In this document: piece after piece, positions 5,896 to 5,932 of the stretch
Numbering within the stretch: the stretch's first letter is position 1
How the letters are laid out: the number at the start of each line of letters is the position of its first letter
From: Brevundimonas sp. UBA2388
GTDB taxonomy: Bacteria > Pseudomonadota > Alphaproteobacteria > Caulobacterales > Caulobacteraceae
Length of the DNA stretch: 5,932 nt
NCBI GenBank assembly: GCA_002343425.1
Contig: DDSO01000131.1
Coordinates: forward strand, 15,145 to 21,076
Direction: 5' to 3'
Translations under genes and position numbers: made by a program
The notes under the pieces: model-generated
The model's database searches: none
Seen by the model: only the letters and a program-made list of their open reading frames with translations
What the model was told of the DNA's origin: nothing

Positions 5896-5912
5896 CGTCG
5901 CGGACCGCGACG
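5896..5912. promoter_or_regulatory. 17-base perfect palindrome upstream of queF
   Basis: CGTCGCGGACCGCGACG has 8-base perfectly complementary arms around a single central A. It lies about 100 bases upstream of the queF start, beyond the heptamer array. There is no following T tract, so it is not a typical intrinsic terminator. It could be an operator, or chance symmetry in GC-rich DNA or in the end of a gene beyond the right edge. The 135 bases from 5798 to 5932 hold no other gene that I can support. Confidence 0.4.
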
Positions 5913-5932
5913 TCGCACAAGCGGTGGCCAGC

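Noticed and set aside
5798..5920. Extended QueF N-terminus starting at an upstream ATG (5920)
   Set aside because: The extra 41 codons run through the heptamer array and do not resemble QueF. The 153-residue form from 5797 matches the known short QueF layout.
5798..5932. preQ1 riboswitch in the queF leader
   Set aside because: I see no recognisable preQ1 aptamer: no A-rich tail following a small C-rich hairpin loop near the start codon. The region is dominated by the heptamer repeats.

Overview
The window is GC-rich, with densely packed genes and codon use strongly biased to G/C at third positions. This suits an alphaproteobacterium, and the mix of families looks most like Caulobacterales (for example Brevundimonas); that placement is inference from protein flavour, since no rRNA or other marker gene is present. 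No tRNA, rRNA, IS element, CRISPR array or phage gene was seen.

Layout, left to right. Positions 1-3882 hold four genes, all on the minus strand, read from right to left: a membrane-anchored AraC-type regulator (2884-3882, GTG start), a DUF817 polytopic membrane protein (2006-2887, probable TTG start), a class I SAM-dependent methyltransferase (1293-2009) and a large FAD-dependent oxidoreductase of the phytoene-desaturase/PYROXD2 type (1-1238, its C-terminus cut off by the window edge). The first three are joined by 4-base stop/start overlaps (TTGA, then ATGA), and the fourth follows after 54 bases, so they look like one transcription unit. A 185-base divergent region (3883-4067) separates this unit from a plus-strand DUF2306 seven-helix membrane protein (4068-4886). 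That region carries a 26-base near-perfect palindrome, the best operator candidate in the window.

The DUF2306 gene converges with a second minus-strand pair, queF (5336-5797) and a COG3565-like VOC/glyoxalase-fold protein (4908-5330), separated by 5 bases. QueF makes preQ1 from preQ0 in the queuosine tRNA-modification pathway. Upstream of queF lie six tandem copies of a degenerate heptamer (consensus CTAGTGG on the plus strand) and a 17-base palindrome.

How they may work together: the AraC-type protein has a hydrophobic, six-segment N-terminal half and so may sense a membrane-associated signal. It could control its own operon and the divergent DUF2306 gene. The regulator + DUF817 + methyltransferase + CrtI-like oxidase set has no function I can name. 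It is the most plausible undescribed module here, and a role in membrane lipid, isoprenoid or quinone modification is only a hypothesis. The queF/VOC pair appears to be unrelated housekeeping.
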